From Luidia sarsii (lineage: Eukaryota > Echinodermata > Asteroidea > Paxillosida > Luidiidae), in assembly GCA_949987565.1 (NCBI GenBank), contig OX465110.1:21099773-21163772 (forward strand): DNA of 64,000 nt. The letters are read 5' to 3'. The notes under the pieces are model-generated. The model was not told where the DNA came from, did not search any database, and saw nothing but the letters and a program-made list of their open reading frames with translations. Shown one piece after another: positions 1 through 13,932 of the stretch (within the stretch, counting starts at the first letter, position 1; each line of letters starts with the position of its first letter). A program made the translations under genes and the position numbers.

Positions 1-604
1 CTTCTCTTAAAGACCTCTTAGAGACTTTCTGCACAGTTACACTGTAGTGTGTACATGTATAAGTGTAACTGATCGTAATTTATAAAAAACACACTGAAAT
101 TCAGAAATATGATTAAATGGATACAAACTGCAGTGAGTGAATCTTCACTTTTCTCTTACATCTAGATGATTCTTGGATGCCTATTACTGAATGATTTTGT
201 GGGTTATGGTGAGATTGTGTATGTTGTTGACTTTTGACAGCGAGGTAATCTGATAAATACTGGTAGTCTGGTACATATACATGTACATGTACATGTATGT
301 ATCTCATCTTAAGAATTTAAGGAGATTTCTCAAACCGAATGTATCAACCTGGTTCCTCTTAATCTTGACATTAATCCTGCATGGCAGACACATACCGGTA
401 CACGATATACATTTGCATGACAACTTACCATCCATGTTTTTTGTGTGTTTTTTCCCCCAATGGTTGACAATTACAGAATAGACTAAAGTGAACATAATAC
501 ATGTATGTACATGTAGATTTCTATAGTACCAAGCTTGGAATGCCAGTCAAGTCTGTAACTGCTAGTGCCTGTTATGACTATACTGATGTACATGTATGGT
601 ACAT

Positions 605-1275
605 GTACATGTAGCCCTGTACTGATCTGTACAGGGCTACATACAATGTACATATGTACATGTAGCCCTGTACTGATCGGTACAGGGCTACATACATGTA
701 CATGTAGCCCTGTACTGATCAGTACAGGGCTACCTGTACATACATGTACTGTACATGTAGCCCTGTACTGATCTGTACAGGGCTACATACATTACATGTA
801 GCCCTGTACTGATCTGTACAGGGCTACATACATGTTCATGTAGCCCTGTACAGATCTGTACAGGGCTACATGTACATCATGTTCATGTAGCCCTGTACTG
901 ATCTGTACAGGGCTACATGTACATCATGTACATGTAGCCCTGTACTGATCAGTACAGGGCTACCTGTACATACATGTACATGTAGCCCTGTACTGATCTG
1001 TACAGGGCTACATACATTACATGTAGCCCTGTACTGATCTGTACAGGGCTACATACATGTTCATGTAGCCCTGTACAGATCTGTACAGGGCTACATGTAC
1101 ATACATGTTCATGTAGCCCTGTACTGATCTGTACAGGGCTACATGTACATCATGTACATGTAGCCCTGTACTGATCTGTACATGGCTACATACATGTACA
1201 TGTAGCTCTGTACTGATCTGTACAGGGCTACATACATGTACATGTAGCCCTGTACTGATCACTGATCAGTACAGG
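605..1275. repeat. Array of palindromic hairpin units
   Basis: About 15 copies of a unit whose core is an inverted repeat: TAGCCCTGTAC, a short TGATC-type centre, then TGTACAGGGCTA. Units are joined by ACATGTA/ACATACATG spacers. In two copies (841-868 and 1066-1093) the centre is AGATC, making a perfect 28-bp palindrome. A block containing the unusual spacer ATTAC (791 and 1016) repeats with a 225-bp offset, so a higher-order duplication is present. Open frames through it are artefacts of the repeat. Confidence 0.9.
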
Positions 1276-2900
1276 ATTAGCTGGTGGGCTGAGATGGGTG
1301 AAGTGTTCATGGAAGAAGGAAAGATATCCATCACTGTGTCTGCCAGATGTCAGCTTGAGTTCCTGCCTTGTGTGTTTCTGATTACTAGTCTGCTGTATGT
1401 AGCAACATGATCACACAGCACTGTAAGCAAACAGCTTGAGTGTTTGTGCATTGTCTGGTACAGGCTTTGTGATGGGGAAGCAGGCAAGACAAGAAGTAAC
1501 AAATACTATTTGGTTTGGCAAGTCAAGTAGCATATGGAGGGGTGTAAGACTGTAGACGGGTATTCCGTAGGGATACTAGGCATAGCACACATTGGTAGGG
1601 TCAGTTGAAGACTGGTACCTTGTTATGAACTAAGCATTTGTTCTGTTGGAACAAAGGGATCTGCACTTCTTACCTTGGTCAGGTGTTATGGTGTTTGGTC
1701 AGGCGGGTTGTCGTACTGCAATCAAAATGAAATGTCAAGTGTACTATTAGCCCAAATGCCAACTATGAAAATGACTATGAAAACACACCTGGAAAGAATG
1801 GCTTGAAATTCAAGCAATGAAGCTATAAAGACACCTGCTCAGGTACATTGTATGCTGTATGTTGCAATTCTGTTTCTCTGTACAAAGACTCTTGCACCAA
1901 GAGTGCACAGAGTCAGCAGTCGTGCATATTTTAACTTTGGGAATAGAACCATTTTCATTATTCTAAAATTAAACAAGATAAAATGTTTTGGCACGAGAGT
2001 ACAGTTGAATGAAAAAGGAAATTGAATTTGTCTGTGGTTGGTGAAGGAAAAAGTAGGAGTAGATTTGGATAAAAATGGACTAGCTTAGTGTGTACCTGTG
2101 GGAACAAGAGGGAGTGGGTCCTAGACAAAATAAATCTCAAGACTAAACAGTCTGACATGGAGGAATGTATTTGCAGGATCATGTCTTACTATGTAACACA
2201 AGGAAAGTGTCGACAAATATGAGAGCCAGCCAAGATTTTGTAGAAAATAATGTCTGTGTTCAAGTTCACATACTGTACATGTAGTGTACATGTACAATCT
2301 AGTATTAGTAGCCAATGGGGCCATCATAGTAAGTATGTGGAATTGTCAAGTGGCCAGATGAATGTGATTGTGAGTGACAACCTCCAAACAGTTGTGCATG
2401 CTAGTACCTATGGTATTCTGTTAGTGTTAGTCAACGAGATGCCACAGATGGCATTCTGTTCCATGGCTGTTCCATGTTACTCCCTGGAGTGAAAGATTAT
2501 GTTGGGTGTGAATGATTAAGTCAATGAAATATCATTTTACAACTGAATTTATATACTTGATTGACTCTTATGGCAGAAGCCATGTGGTGTACACGTTTAA
2601 TCTGTATATTAGCGGGTACCACTTTGCATCATACATATAGATAGATGTAATATATTTGGACGTCTCAGAACTCAGAATACCCTAGTCTAAAGGACATGAC
2701 TGCTCATTTGTCTGCAGCAATGCTTGACTGATGGTGGTCAACAGAGGGCAGTGCTTAGTGGGTTTACAGGCACCTTGGAAGGTGCTACGTGTACACTACA
2801 TGCTCTCATGTGTGACACAGAGAGAAAGTCTGTCACAAGTCGGAAACATTTGTGAAAATTTGTGAAGGCTTTAGAATATTCAATCATTTATTTTTTTAAA

Positions 2901-3055
2901 CTCAAAATTTAGTGGGCCTGACGTTTCGATCCTACATGTAGCTCTGCCTTTGAGAAAGGTCCTGCTAGGATCGAAACGTCAGGCCCACTAAATTTTGAGA
3001 TTTGCATTTTGGTAATTTTTGTCAGTAAGCTGTATGCAACATTTTTGTTTATCAC
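2901..3055 (+). mobile_element. Fold-back element, copy 1
   Basis: Two perfectly complementary 32-nt arms (2901-2932 and 2968-2999) flank a short centre with CTTTGAGAAAGGTCCTGCTA. The right arm reads GGATCGAAACGTCAGGCCC. A tail beginning GATTTGCATTTTGGTAATTT and ending near TATCAC follows. The same arms and tail recur at 8612, 16475, 34842, 39336, 44655 and 52334, with tail-only copies at 4704 and, inverted, at 37400. No protein is encoded, so it is a non-autonomous element or fragment. Confidence 0.85.
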
Positions 3056-4703
3056 TAAAACAAATTAAATGTATTTCACAATAGTTTTTACTTCAATCCT
3101 TCAAGAAAAACAGTTATAACTTGGATAAGTTATGAAAAAACATTGTCTTTAATTAAGGCACTTTAATTAAACAAATCACCAGGGCAACAGTGGTAATGTC
3201 TGAGTCCTCCATGCATCTTGAGTTCCTAACTCACAGAGGTCATCATGTCCAACTTATCTGAAGCAAGCAAAGTTTGCAACCATTCTGGAAGTGGGTCTGG
3301 GTGAACCTGATTGCATCCCTGGCATAGCCAGACAGACCCGGTACCCACACAGGGTAGATACCCTCAGTCAGGAGAATTTTGCACCTGAATGGAACTACAT
3401 TGTACCTGCTTATTTACACATTCACTCTCTATCTTTGTTTGCCTCAAATATGCATGATGCACTGTATTTTCATTCTTCTGCACAAATGTTTTGGTGGAGA
3501 TTTCTCTACTGAAGTTTACCCTCCATTGAAAGTAAGTGTTTTGTTTTCATGGTCTGCAAGACACAACATTATGACCAGAATTCCTGTCTTGCTTCTCTCC
3601 TGGTTCAGACCAGTTATGGGGAGACAGTTTGACTATCAGTGATTGTTGAGACTGTCTGGTGCATAAGGAATGCGTAGTTTGTAAATGCCAGCTTTCCCCC
3701 ACACCTAAATATAGGGCTGGGTGAGTTTATCGAGAAGTATCGCTGACTCTGAACCCACTTGTGTCAACCCCTGGGACTTTGTCGAAATAGATTTATGTGC
3801 TTCGTATTTACCTTTCAAAGGAAAGGACTTTTAGGTGCTTTTATTATCAGGTGTGATCTTGCAATTTCTTCATTTAGACACCTTGTGCCAATAAGGACTT
3901 ACAGTGTTAGAATGTCAGGTCTCGTATTGCCATGGTGATAACTATTGTCTGTCATTCTGCACTTTTTGAGGGGGATTTGGAAAGTTAGAAAAATGTTTTG
4001 AGAATTACAATTGTTTGAGAGGACTGTGTTTGAGTAGATTCAATTGTACATGTCCTTTCATGAAGATTCTAGCTGGTCTACATCTGTTGACCTTCATGTT
4101 CATTATTTTACCGGGTAATCTTTGCATTTTGGAAGGACACTACTGATGCTGCAGGACACACTTTTGCCCCATATGGCATTTGGGGACAAATTTACATATA
4201 TGCATGGATCTGAATGGGACAAAAACTGCATTAAATGCCCTCCTATTAATCCATATTCATTGGAAATTCTTAATATCATAAACAGCTGTCGGTCTAATCA
4301 ACTGACACTGTCAATCATAAGTAAAACATTCCGCTCTTTATGGAAATACAGCCCCATGGATACCCTTTTTAAAATGTATTATTTCAGACTGAATCTAATC
4401 AACATTTTTATTTTGAAATGCTTTAAGGTCAACTGCAAGGAATTTAAAGAGAAATGGTAATATTATTTCAAAACATATTGTGGTGTCAGTAAAATGCATC
4501 TATGCATTTATTTTTGAATTTTAAAAATTGGGAAAGAGTGTAAAAAATTCATTAAAGTTTGGAGGGGGGCAGCCACGCCCCCATGGAGGCCATCCTTGGT
4601 GACATCACGGGGTGAAGACTCGGTGGAGAAACAAAAAACAATTCACCCCATGACTAAAGAACAGTGCCCTCAATAACTAGGGCACAATTTCAATTGATAA
4701 ACA

Positions 4704-4745
4704 GATTTGCATTTTGGTAATTTTAGACATTTTTGTATATCACTT
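4704..4745 (+). mobile_element. Fold-back element family, tail-only fragment
   Basis: This matches the tail of the fold-back family (GATTTGCATTTTGGTAATTT, then ACATTTTTGTATATCAC) without the hairpin arms. It is either a truncated copy or evidence that the tail is its own module. Confidence 0.65.
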
Positions 4746-7700
4746 GTAAAAAGTGTTAAAATAATGCACAAAAGACATTTGATTTGGGCTAATAATATAA
4801 CGTTTGTCATTCTTGACCGGGATTGGGTTTTGTATAAATAAAAAATATAAAAAAATAATAACAATGAGCATAAATATTTAATTCCAAATCCTGATTTGTG
4901 AAAAGTAGTCCTTTTGAGGGTGTTGATGGTTGTGTACATGTGCAGTGTTAGTGATGATGACTTGGTCAGTATTGGTGCATTGGGGTCAAGGCTATGCCCC
5001 ATTGTGTGATTACACAGACTCATCTGACCCCATTACTGCAAAGGTTGACATAGCAAGAGTCCTGCCCTCCTGCCGGTACCCTTCCCTCATTGGTGCCCTG
5101 TCAATTTAGTAACAACATCATCTGTCATTGACATATCCATTAACTCAATCCATTCCTACTACTCTATCAATCACCAACATGAAGACTGTCCCTAGACATT
5201 GGTCTACATATTCTACATGTAGGCCTACAATACATGTACATGTGTGTATGTGAACCAGCATTTAGTGTATTGATTCCAGAGTTGATATTGGGGTGTCAAT
5301 TTTGTTTATCTTCAAATAATGGGAAGGAAAACGGACTAGAAAATTTTGTGAAATTACTTTAGAAAATGTGAGTGGATCCATGGAAGCAGGGGCTGAGGTT
5401 CATGTCCTGGTGCAGTCAGTTTCTCTTCACTCTTTCTATAAGTGGTTACCTTGTTCATACCCCTAACCTTCACCCTAGATGTGAATGCACTATGATGCAC
5501 CATTTTTATTGATATATTGATTGTTTATTGACCTTGATCAATGGACATGTAATTTATACACTGTACACTACATTGCCCATGGCTACCTTATCAAGCCTAC
5601 TGAGTTATCAAAGACTAACCTGCTTAATCTACATGCTATATGCTATGTGATTAATGATTACTGCTTAATTCATAATACTGTACATGTACAGGTAGGCTAA
5701 TATCTACTTATCAATTAATATCTTTCATTGATAAATTATCTCTTTTTACCCTCACGATCACACAGGATCATTCTTTGAAATTCAGTTTTCCATTTTCAAT
5801 TCTCAGCAGGTGTTTTTGCACTGCGCACCTGTAATTCTTGATATTTTGATAAATTTGATGTAGGCCCTATCCTGAATGTTTTTTTCCCCTGAAAGGTACT
5901 GGTTCATTATTTTAGGATTACCATGAATTGTTGTTTGTGTCAAATAAGGAAAGATAATTATTTCTTTTCTCGCTGCACTTCTTGCATCACAGTGCAGGTG
6001 TTTCTGTCACCCAGGTGTGGGTACAATCTTGGGTTGTTTAGAACTGTATAGTCCAGTGTTGTTGAAATGTCTACGTCCAGAATGAAATGACAAAATGCAT
6101 AGCAGATGACATATTGGTTTGCCTGACCTTTGGGTCAAAGGTTATTCAGGTCACTTTCAGGTAACAGTCACACTTTGTGATTGTGCTGGGAATCTTGAAG
6201 TGGTTTGTGAGAAATTGTTGTATAGAGCTAGCTACAGTGTGTACATTTACTGTAGTATTGGGAATGACACGCACTGTCCAAGTAATCTACAGCAATCCTT
6301 TTGTTTCATCTCTCTGTAATAGCCAGTGTGGGAGTCCTGCTCTATCCATGATCACTTTCTGAGCGCAAGAAACTCTGTATGCCAGAAAGAAAGAACAAAC
6401 TAGAAATCCTTGAGTGTCCTAAGCACCTAGCAGCCTTGCCTGGCACATGTCAGACACATTTTTTGAGGCAATCCCTAAGTCACTTAGGATATGTCTAGAC
6501 ATGGGGAAACAGTATATTGTGCAACACTGGCTGGAGCCTGGCCATAGGAATTCTCCGTGTTGTTTCTCCAGTTCTGGCCCAAAAATGATAATTCAATGTT
6601 TTTTTCAAGATTTCAAAAGGGGATTGAGTTAGGTTGTGTTTCTTCTTGGAATGCAAATATTAATATGACCTAAGATTCTTAGAGTGAATTTCTGGTTGTT
6701 AAGATTTCATGTTGAGAAATTTGTTTTGGAGTGTCTTTTAGATTGATGAATGATGGTGAATATTGGCTATGAGCATTTCTTTGGTGATGGTTTGAAAGCA
6801 TGCTAGGTGTCAATGTCATGTTCTTGTACTTTTTCTTGGGGACCATATTTGAGTACTACCTTTTCTTTTGCCTCACATGATCACATCCCTTGGGTTGGAT
6901 GATGAGTAAGGTGTGGAGTGAAGAGATGAAATTTTTGTAACTCTAGTAATGTTTCACCAAAGGACGTTTACCTTCACAGACCTACTGTACATACATGTAT
7001 GTGAGTGAAACCTTTACCACCAGGTCAATGCTAATACTACAGCTCAAGAGTTTTTCAGATGAATGAATTTCTTACAAACCTGAGTTGGATTTCAATTGCA
7101 ATATTAGTTATAAACTTATAATGAATGAGGTTTTTATTTTTACTTTATATGAATCAGATGATCAATTGATTAAAATATTTTATGCCTGTTTGATTTCATT
7201 ATTAAACGTATATATTCAACTTTACCAGATTCAATCTTGATGCCCTTCAGTAGTAAACCTTACATGGACTACAGACATCAAATGAATGTGGTGGCCATAT
7301 GTTCAGGCTCAAAAATAAAATCCAAAATCCATAATGTATTCGCTAAGGAAGGGGCCTTAGCATGTTATTAAACCTGGGAATGTAACATACTGTACAGTGT
7401 ACAAGTACATGTATGTACATGTACATTAGTATTGAAGAATGGAATTGAAAGAAGGGATTTTTTTTTTTTGCAGGTTGCAACTTTAGCAAATCCTTTTGCT
7501 GTTTATTTTGCAAAGAAATGTGCTTATTTCAAACAAATTGTTAAATTGGCCATCAATTGTTTTACTGATGCAAGTTTCTAAAAACATTTGTGGGGATGCT
7601 TTACGTGTCGGCCAAATGCTCCTACTTCTTGTCTGCTGCACCTCAGACTTTTGAGATTTTTTTTTCTTCCATTTTCGGTAATTTAAGTCAGTAAATATTT

Positions 7701-8099
7701 GTATTTGTTTCTTCTTTTGAAGTGGGGATTTTAATTATTAACGAACTGCATGTATGACATTAGATGAGATGTAGAAATATGGGCCTTTTTATTCAAATCT
7801 TGTTGATGGCTAGTCATGTCACGTGTACATTCCTGCCTGGGTTGTGTGCATTTGGACACATAGTTTCTCCAGTGGAAGAAAATAAACAAGTAGAAATGAA
7901 AAGCCAAATAATCATGAGTGAGACGCTGCACACAGTCTGTGATGAATTCCAGCCATGCGCTTCATCAATTCTTGAAGGCTGTACAATGTATATCGGTGTC
8001 TAAACTTGGCTTTATTTGGGCCAAAACACTTAAGGTTACATGTACAATATGTTGACAGCTCACTGCTTGCAATTTATTGTACATGTTGGTTCTGAGTAT

Positions 8100-8180
8100 T
8101 TGAAATTCCTATTGTACATGTACATGTACATGCACATGTATGCACATACGTACATGTATCGGTACATGTATAGTTACCAT
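8100..8180. repeat. TACATG microsatellite
   Basis: An imperfect run of TACATG hexamers with TGCACATGTATGCACATACG variants. Similar runs are scattered through the window. Confidence 0.8.
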
Positions 8181-8611
8181 TTGGTCCCTTAGAATAGGGT
8201 TAAGAAGCGTATGTAATTTAATGACATTTAGGGAAATCGGGAGAATGCTTTTAAAAGACAAAGCTTGTCAAACTATTTTCAAGATTTTTGAAGTACCGGT
8301 ACATGTACATGTACAGTAGGTGTTTGTTAGGGTGTTTTTTTTTTATCAAGATTCAAGAAGCTTTCCTTATGCAGGAAAATATATGTACCAGTAGGTACTG
8401 GTAATAGGAAGCAGAGAAGATTTAGGAAGTTGAATAAAAGCTTAGATTATCTGAAAAGCTAAATATTACTAACATGTACCTAGTGCTTTCCAGAATTTGT
8501 CAAAAATGCAATAATCTACGGTAAGTAAGCCATTTCTTGTGTTGCAAGGAATTGTCAAAATTGAGATCTATGACCAAATGGTTGAGCAAATCGTTGCTAA
8601 TGGACTTTCTC

Positions 8612-8766
8612 CAAATTTAGTGGGCCTGACTTTTCGATCCTAGCAGGACCTTCCTCAAAGGCAGACAAAGTCCTGCTAGGATCGAAATGTCAGGCCCACT
8701 AAATTTTGAGATTTGCATTTTGGTAATTTTAGTCAGTAAGCAGTTTGCAACATTTTTGTATATCGC
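8612..8766 (+). mobile_element. Fold-back element, copy 2
   Basis: Same plan as the copy at 2901. The left arm is AAATTTAGTGGGCCTGACTTTTCGATCC, the centre TAGCAGGACC...GTCCTGCTA, the right arm ATCGAAATGTCAGGCCCACT, then the full tail to TATATCGC. Arms differ by point changes only, so a long hairpin is still predicted. Confidence 0.85.
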
Positions 8767-10732
8767 TAATGGTCTTTGTTAGGAGTGGTTTGAATGGTGC
8801 AAAGATGAGCATTCCCTAGGATATGTAGGATACGTACACGACTACACACACGTACACGTACTATGCAGTATACAGGAACTGTCTTGTTGTCTCCTAAGAA
8901 GTGACGATGGATTCTTGTCAAGAAACTCTCTTCAAGGATTATTCTCTAAGCTCTGCACTAGGAAAGGTTTAGCACCCCTTCACAGAGTTCCAGCTACAGT
9001 TCACGTACATGTGCTGGTTCATCTACTGAGACATTTACGTGTACTTTGAATTTGAAGCTTCCTCAACATGCAAAATCCTTCTTAGATATACAGTGTACAT
9101 GTACAGTACATGATGTATTGTACATGTACATGTGTATGTCTAGTAGTATCGGTGTATTGAGATATATGTAGATATAATCATGTACATGTATGGAATGGTA
9201 TTGTATGGTACATATTAGTAGACAAGGTTATTTTTAGCTAGTCATACAAATGCTGGCATAACAAGTGACTTTCTGTCTAAGTTATTAAGTTCATGTTCCC
9301 CTCTGTCAGTTGCTCTCTCAGGAATGGACATTGTGTGTGCTGTTTTACTTGTACATGTATGCGCCTATTTCAAAGCATTGTTTACATTAACAATGGAGAG
9401 TATGCAAGATGTGAATGCTGATGTATTCATGTATTGTGGAGGTCATCTTTTTAGAAATAGGAAAACAGAATGTTTAATGAGAGAATGTAATGACTGAGGA
9501 ATTCACGGTACAGATACACAAGGGTTGCCATAACTACATGTACGTCTGATTTCAATGGTACATGTACATATAATATATTGTACAGGGTACATGTAGTAAT
9601 GAGACAGACATCCTATGGAGTATTGGTTGTCATTCTATAAATTATATCTCCAGGATTCTTGTCGAAAAAGACCTTGCCCGCATTTTTATTTGTGGTAATT
9701 CTATTACTTGTTTTTTTTTATTTCATATTACATTAAAAATGTGAAAAAAGGTGCTTCACCCAAAGAAGCAGGTGGCCAATGGCCATGTGATGGTACTCTA
9801 CTTGTACGTAGAGTAATACATACATGTACATGATGAATCGTACCTGTATTTTTCTTTCCAATTGATGTACATGTACAATGTTATTGTAGGAGTTATACAA
9901 CGCCAATTGCCTTCAATTGAACAATCTTTCAGACTAGTAACTAATGCAGTGTAATGTCTTCCAAGGTCTAAGCACTCAGTAGACCTGCCAACATTCTTCA
10001 AGGAGCTGTTTATGGCATTGCATTGGCTCTGCACTCTCCACTGACTATGCCAATCAGACAGAGGTTGACCCAAATCATGTCACCCCTCCAAGCCCACTCC
10101 ATGCCACCTCCATTGCAACTGAAACATACAGTACTTCCATCAATGTACGCCAACTGACGGACAAAAGGAATTGTGGAAAGCATAGAAGTAAAACATCCCT
10201 CTCCTAATGTTGACTGCTGTAAAAGTAAAGCGTTCACAGTTGAACAAGATCTTTTTTGAGAGCTGAATGATAGGACCCCAATCACAAACCAGTAACCACA
10301 AGGTACAACTGAGCAGAAGAATGACCTGGCAATCACAAAGGAATTAAGGATTGACAGGTGCAAGGTCAGAGGCAAAAGGGATAGGGACAACAATTTTGAC
10401 AGAAATTGAAAATGGTTCAGGGAAAAGCTTGTGTACAAAGGTGCTTATCAGAATGAGGAAGAGGTTTGGTGTCAAGTAAGGGATTGGTTGGAAAGAAGGG
10501 AACAACTGAATATGAAGTTATTAATTGTTGCCTTCCATATCCTTTTCCGCGTTGCATTAAGTATGGACCCTTGTAGCTCTTTTCCAAATATTTATTTGGC
10601 TGTTTCCTGTAGGCTTACTCAATTCCTGAGCCCCTCCATCCATCTTTCTATCCATCCATGTCCTAGACATACAGTACGAATCATTCTTGCGTTTTTTCCA
10701 CCTATGTAGCTCCTACTGGTTCATTGCTTGAC

Positions 10733-11920
10733 TAAGATGTTGTTAAGGTCAAGGGAACCCATTGCTTGGTATTCTAGGATGTTGTTAAGGTCAAGGGAAC
10801 CCATTGCTTGGTATTCTAGGATGTTGATAAGGTAAAGGGAACCCATTGCTTGGTATTCTAGGATGTTGATAAGGTCAAGGGAATCCATTGCTTGGTATTC
10901 TAGGATGTCGATAAGGTAAAGGGAACCCATTGCTTGGTATTCTAGGATGTTGATAAGGTGAAGGGAACCCATTGCTTGGTATTCTAGGATATTGATAAGG
11001 TCAAGGGAACCCATTGCTTGGTATTCTAGGATGTTGATAAGGTCAAGGGAACCCATTGCTTGGTATTCTAGGATGTTGATAAGGTGAAGGGAACCCATTG
11101 CTTGGTATTCTAGGATGTTGATAAGGTAAAGAAACCCATTGCTTGGTATTCTAGGATGTTGATAAGGTAAAGGGAACCCATTGCTTGGTATTCTAGGATG
11201 TCGATAAGGTAAAGGGAACCCATTGCTTTGTATTCTAGGATGTTGATAAGGTCAAGGGAACCCATTGCTTGGTATTCTAGGATGTTGATAAGGTCAAGGG
11301 AACCCATTGCTTGGTATTCTAGGATGTTGTTAAGGTCAAGGGAACCCATTGCTTGGTATTCTAGGATGTTGATAAGGTCAAGGGAACCCATTGCTTGGTA
11401 TTCTAGGATGTCGATAAGGTCAAGGGAACCCATTGCTTGGTATTCTAGGATGTTGATAAGGTAAAGGGAACCCATTGCTTGGTATTCTAGGATGTTGATA
11501 AGGTGAAGGGAACCCATTGCTTGGTATTCTAGGATGTGGATAAGGTCAAGGGAACCCATTGCTTGGTATTCTAGGATGTTGATAAGGTGAAGGGAACCCA
11601 TTGCTTGGTATTCTAGGATGTTGATAAGGTCAAGGGAACCCATTGCTTGGTATTCTAGGATGTTAATAAGGTGAAGGGAACCCATTGCTTGGTATTCTAG
11701 GATGTTGTTAAGGTCAAGGGAACCCATTGCTTGGTATTCTAGGATGTTGATAAGGTAAAGAAACCCATTGCTTGGTATTCTAGGATGTTGATAAGGTAAA
11801 GGGAACCCATTGCTTGGTATTCTAGGATGTTGATGAGGTCAAGGGAACCCATTGCTTGGTATTCTAGGATGTTGATAAGGTAAAGGGTACCCATTGCTTG
11901 GTATTCTAGGATGTTGATGA
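10733..11920. repeat. 42-bp minisatellite, about 28 copies
   Basis: Unit of 42 bp containing GGGAACCCATTGCTTGGTAT and TCTAGGATGTTGATAAGGT. Copies differ at few positions (GTCAAGG, GTAAAGG or GTGAAGG; TTGATAAG or TCGATAAG). Because 42 is a multiple of 3, open frames run through it on both strands with a 14-residue period. Two copies share the same one-base deletion (AAAGAAACCC at 11131 and 11760), 629 bp apart, which equals 15 units minus 1. Confidence 0.95.
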
Positions 11921-13887
11921 CTTGAAAAAATGTTGCCTTCATAGTTTCACACATGTATAGTAACTGTGAATAAAGAAGAATAGAAGAGCTACTAATAAGC
12001 TAAGATGGTCCAGTGTGGTCCTATCCACCAACTCAACCTAACCCCCTTTTGCCTGATAATTTATTGAAACCTTGTCTTATTTTTTTTCCCCGTAACTCAT
12101 TTTATTCTACATAATTTTTTGATGTTTACTCAACATATTCTACTTCAGGTAATTTCCATTTGTGGAAAATATCAAAACGTTTCAAATCTATTTTGGAGAT
12201 TTAATGACAAAAAAAGAAAGCCCAAGTGCTGTTATTTTGCAGGCATTGGTAATTTTGACATTAATAAATTTAGATTTAATCTTCCTAGTTGCTTAACTTG
12301 TATGAATCAATCATTTGTGAAACTACCAACCTTTATGATACAGAACTTGAAATTGTTCAAACCAAAAGATGAGCATTAAATTTTCTATTCATCATGTTAT
12401 TCATGTCAGGATGCTTTCTGTTTCCCTTCAAATTCCTGCACAAAATATAGTGGGTTTAATTGTATAGAGACTACTAGGCAGAGCTCTCATATAAGCTGTA
12501 GTGCCTGGTTTATGAAGTCATGTGGCCTTCAAAATCCTGTCACACTAAGGGATGGATTTGGGAGGATTAAAAGCAGTTAGGGGACATAAAACTTTTGAAT
12601 GTCTGATGTCTGAGGCAGAGTCCAATGCCCTTCAGAAATCTGGCAATAGATTAGAGGGGAGGGATTTGGAAGGATTAGGTGTGGTCCTGCTGAATGGGAT
12701 GGTCTCTATATCTGCGGTGGATCCACAAAGAATTTCCTTTGGTTTGAATGTCCTTGGTACACTGTACATGTTCATGCTGAGTAGTTGTGTCTGACGGGAT
12801 GTTTGCATACAGGATTGAATGGCTTCCCTTCCTATGGCCTGCACGGCTAATTGAAAATTGTGATAGCAGGCCACAGGGGAGTTTTGCCTCAGTTGGCACT
12901 CCATAGTGACTGTATGCAAGGGGCACGTGTCTAGACATCATGTTGTCTGGGTTTGCCCGTCAATATATTTATGCACTGTCTGTGTGTACATGTATACGTG
13001 CAGGGCAGTGCACACATTACGTGCCTATGTAGCTTCTGCCTGTCACTAGTGTGTGTTTGTGTCTCTCTGGCTCACACGTAGCCCAGTCAAGCTGGAACTA
13101 TGCTTGTCATAATCAGTCCACTGTTCTTGGACATATGTCGCCATAGCGATGTTCCTACAGGATTCCATCCATCTACGACGCTGGTATCCATGGGCAACAG
13201 GTTCGGTTGTTTTCTTTTAATCATCTTTTGTTTGGACATTTGCTGTCCTAATTTATGATTTTATGCACCAAGTGGTGAAGTTATGATTGCATCTGTCCTC
13301 ATTTTTTGATGGACGTTATCCAAACATTGAAATGAGATTAGTGTGATACTTGAACACATTGTAATTAGTGTCTCTATGACAAGAACGTGTCTGTAATTAA
13401 CGTCAATGGAGGTCAGGGAACACTACCAGTGCAATTCTTAGCACATAATGCGATTTTAGACTGGTACCCATGTGTGTGTATTTGTATGGATTGGCATGTA
13501 GCAGGATTGCAATAGATGTGTGTATGTGTGGAGCGTGATGCAAGTATAGTAATACCCTTGCTACACTGTACATGTAGTAGATGTATTGTCGTCTTTTGTA
13601 AGAATTGTGATTTGATTTGATGGTTGCACAATCTGAAAGAAGCTTTCATGGAGGTTGCTGAAAAGAAAGTCAATTATTCGCAGGAAAAAAGCAGTTGGGA
13701 TGAAGCTTGAGTGTGGTGTTGTATTTGTGGGTTGTTTTGGGTGAAGCATTACATGTAGTTTTAAATTATATCTACATGTACATGTGTACATGTACATGTA
13801 GATGTGGTTAATAGTTTAAGGTTTGATTTAATTCGCCCTAAATTAAACAGAAATTATTATAATGGTTCTTACTTCAGTCAATTTCTT

Positions 13888-13932
13888 GATAGAGAAAGAG
13901 CTGATAGAGAAAGAGCTGATAGAGAAAGAGCA
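13888..13932. repeat. 15-bp tandem repeat, about 3 copies
   Basis: Three consecutive copies of TGATAGAGAAAGAGC-type sequence. Confidence 0.8.

Noticed and set aside
605..1275. CRISPR array
   Set aside because: Repeats are regularly palindromic but the spacers are near-identical simple sequence, and the window is eukaryotic.
10010..10438. 142-codon minus-strand frame rich in Leu and Ser
   Set aside because: No family motif, no supporting splice sites, and AT-rich hydrophobic composition typical of chance frames here.
10721..11954. Long minus-strand frames with a 14-residue period (MGSLDLINILEYQA-like)
   Set aside because: They come from a 42-bp minisatellite whose length is a multiple of 3; frames are open on the other strand as well, and no start, splice or composition signal supports a protein.
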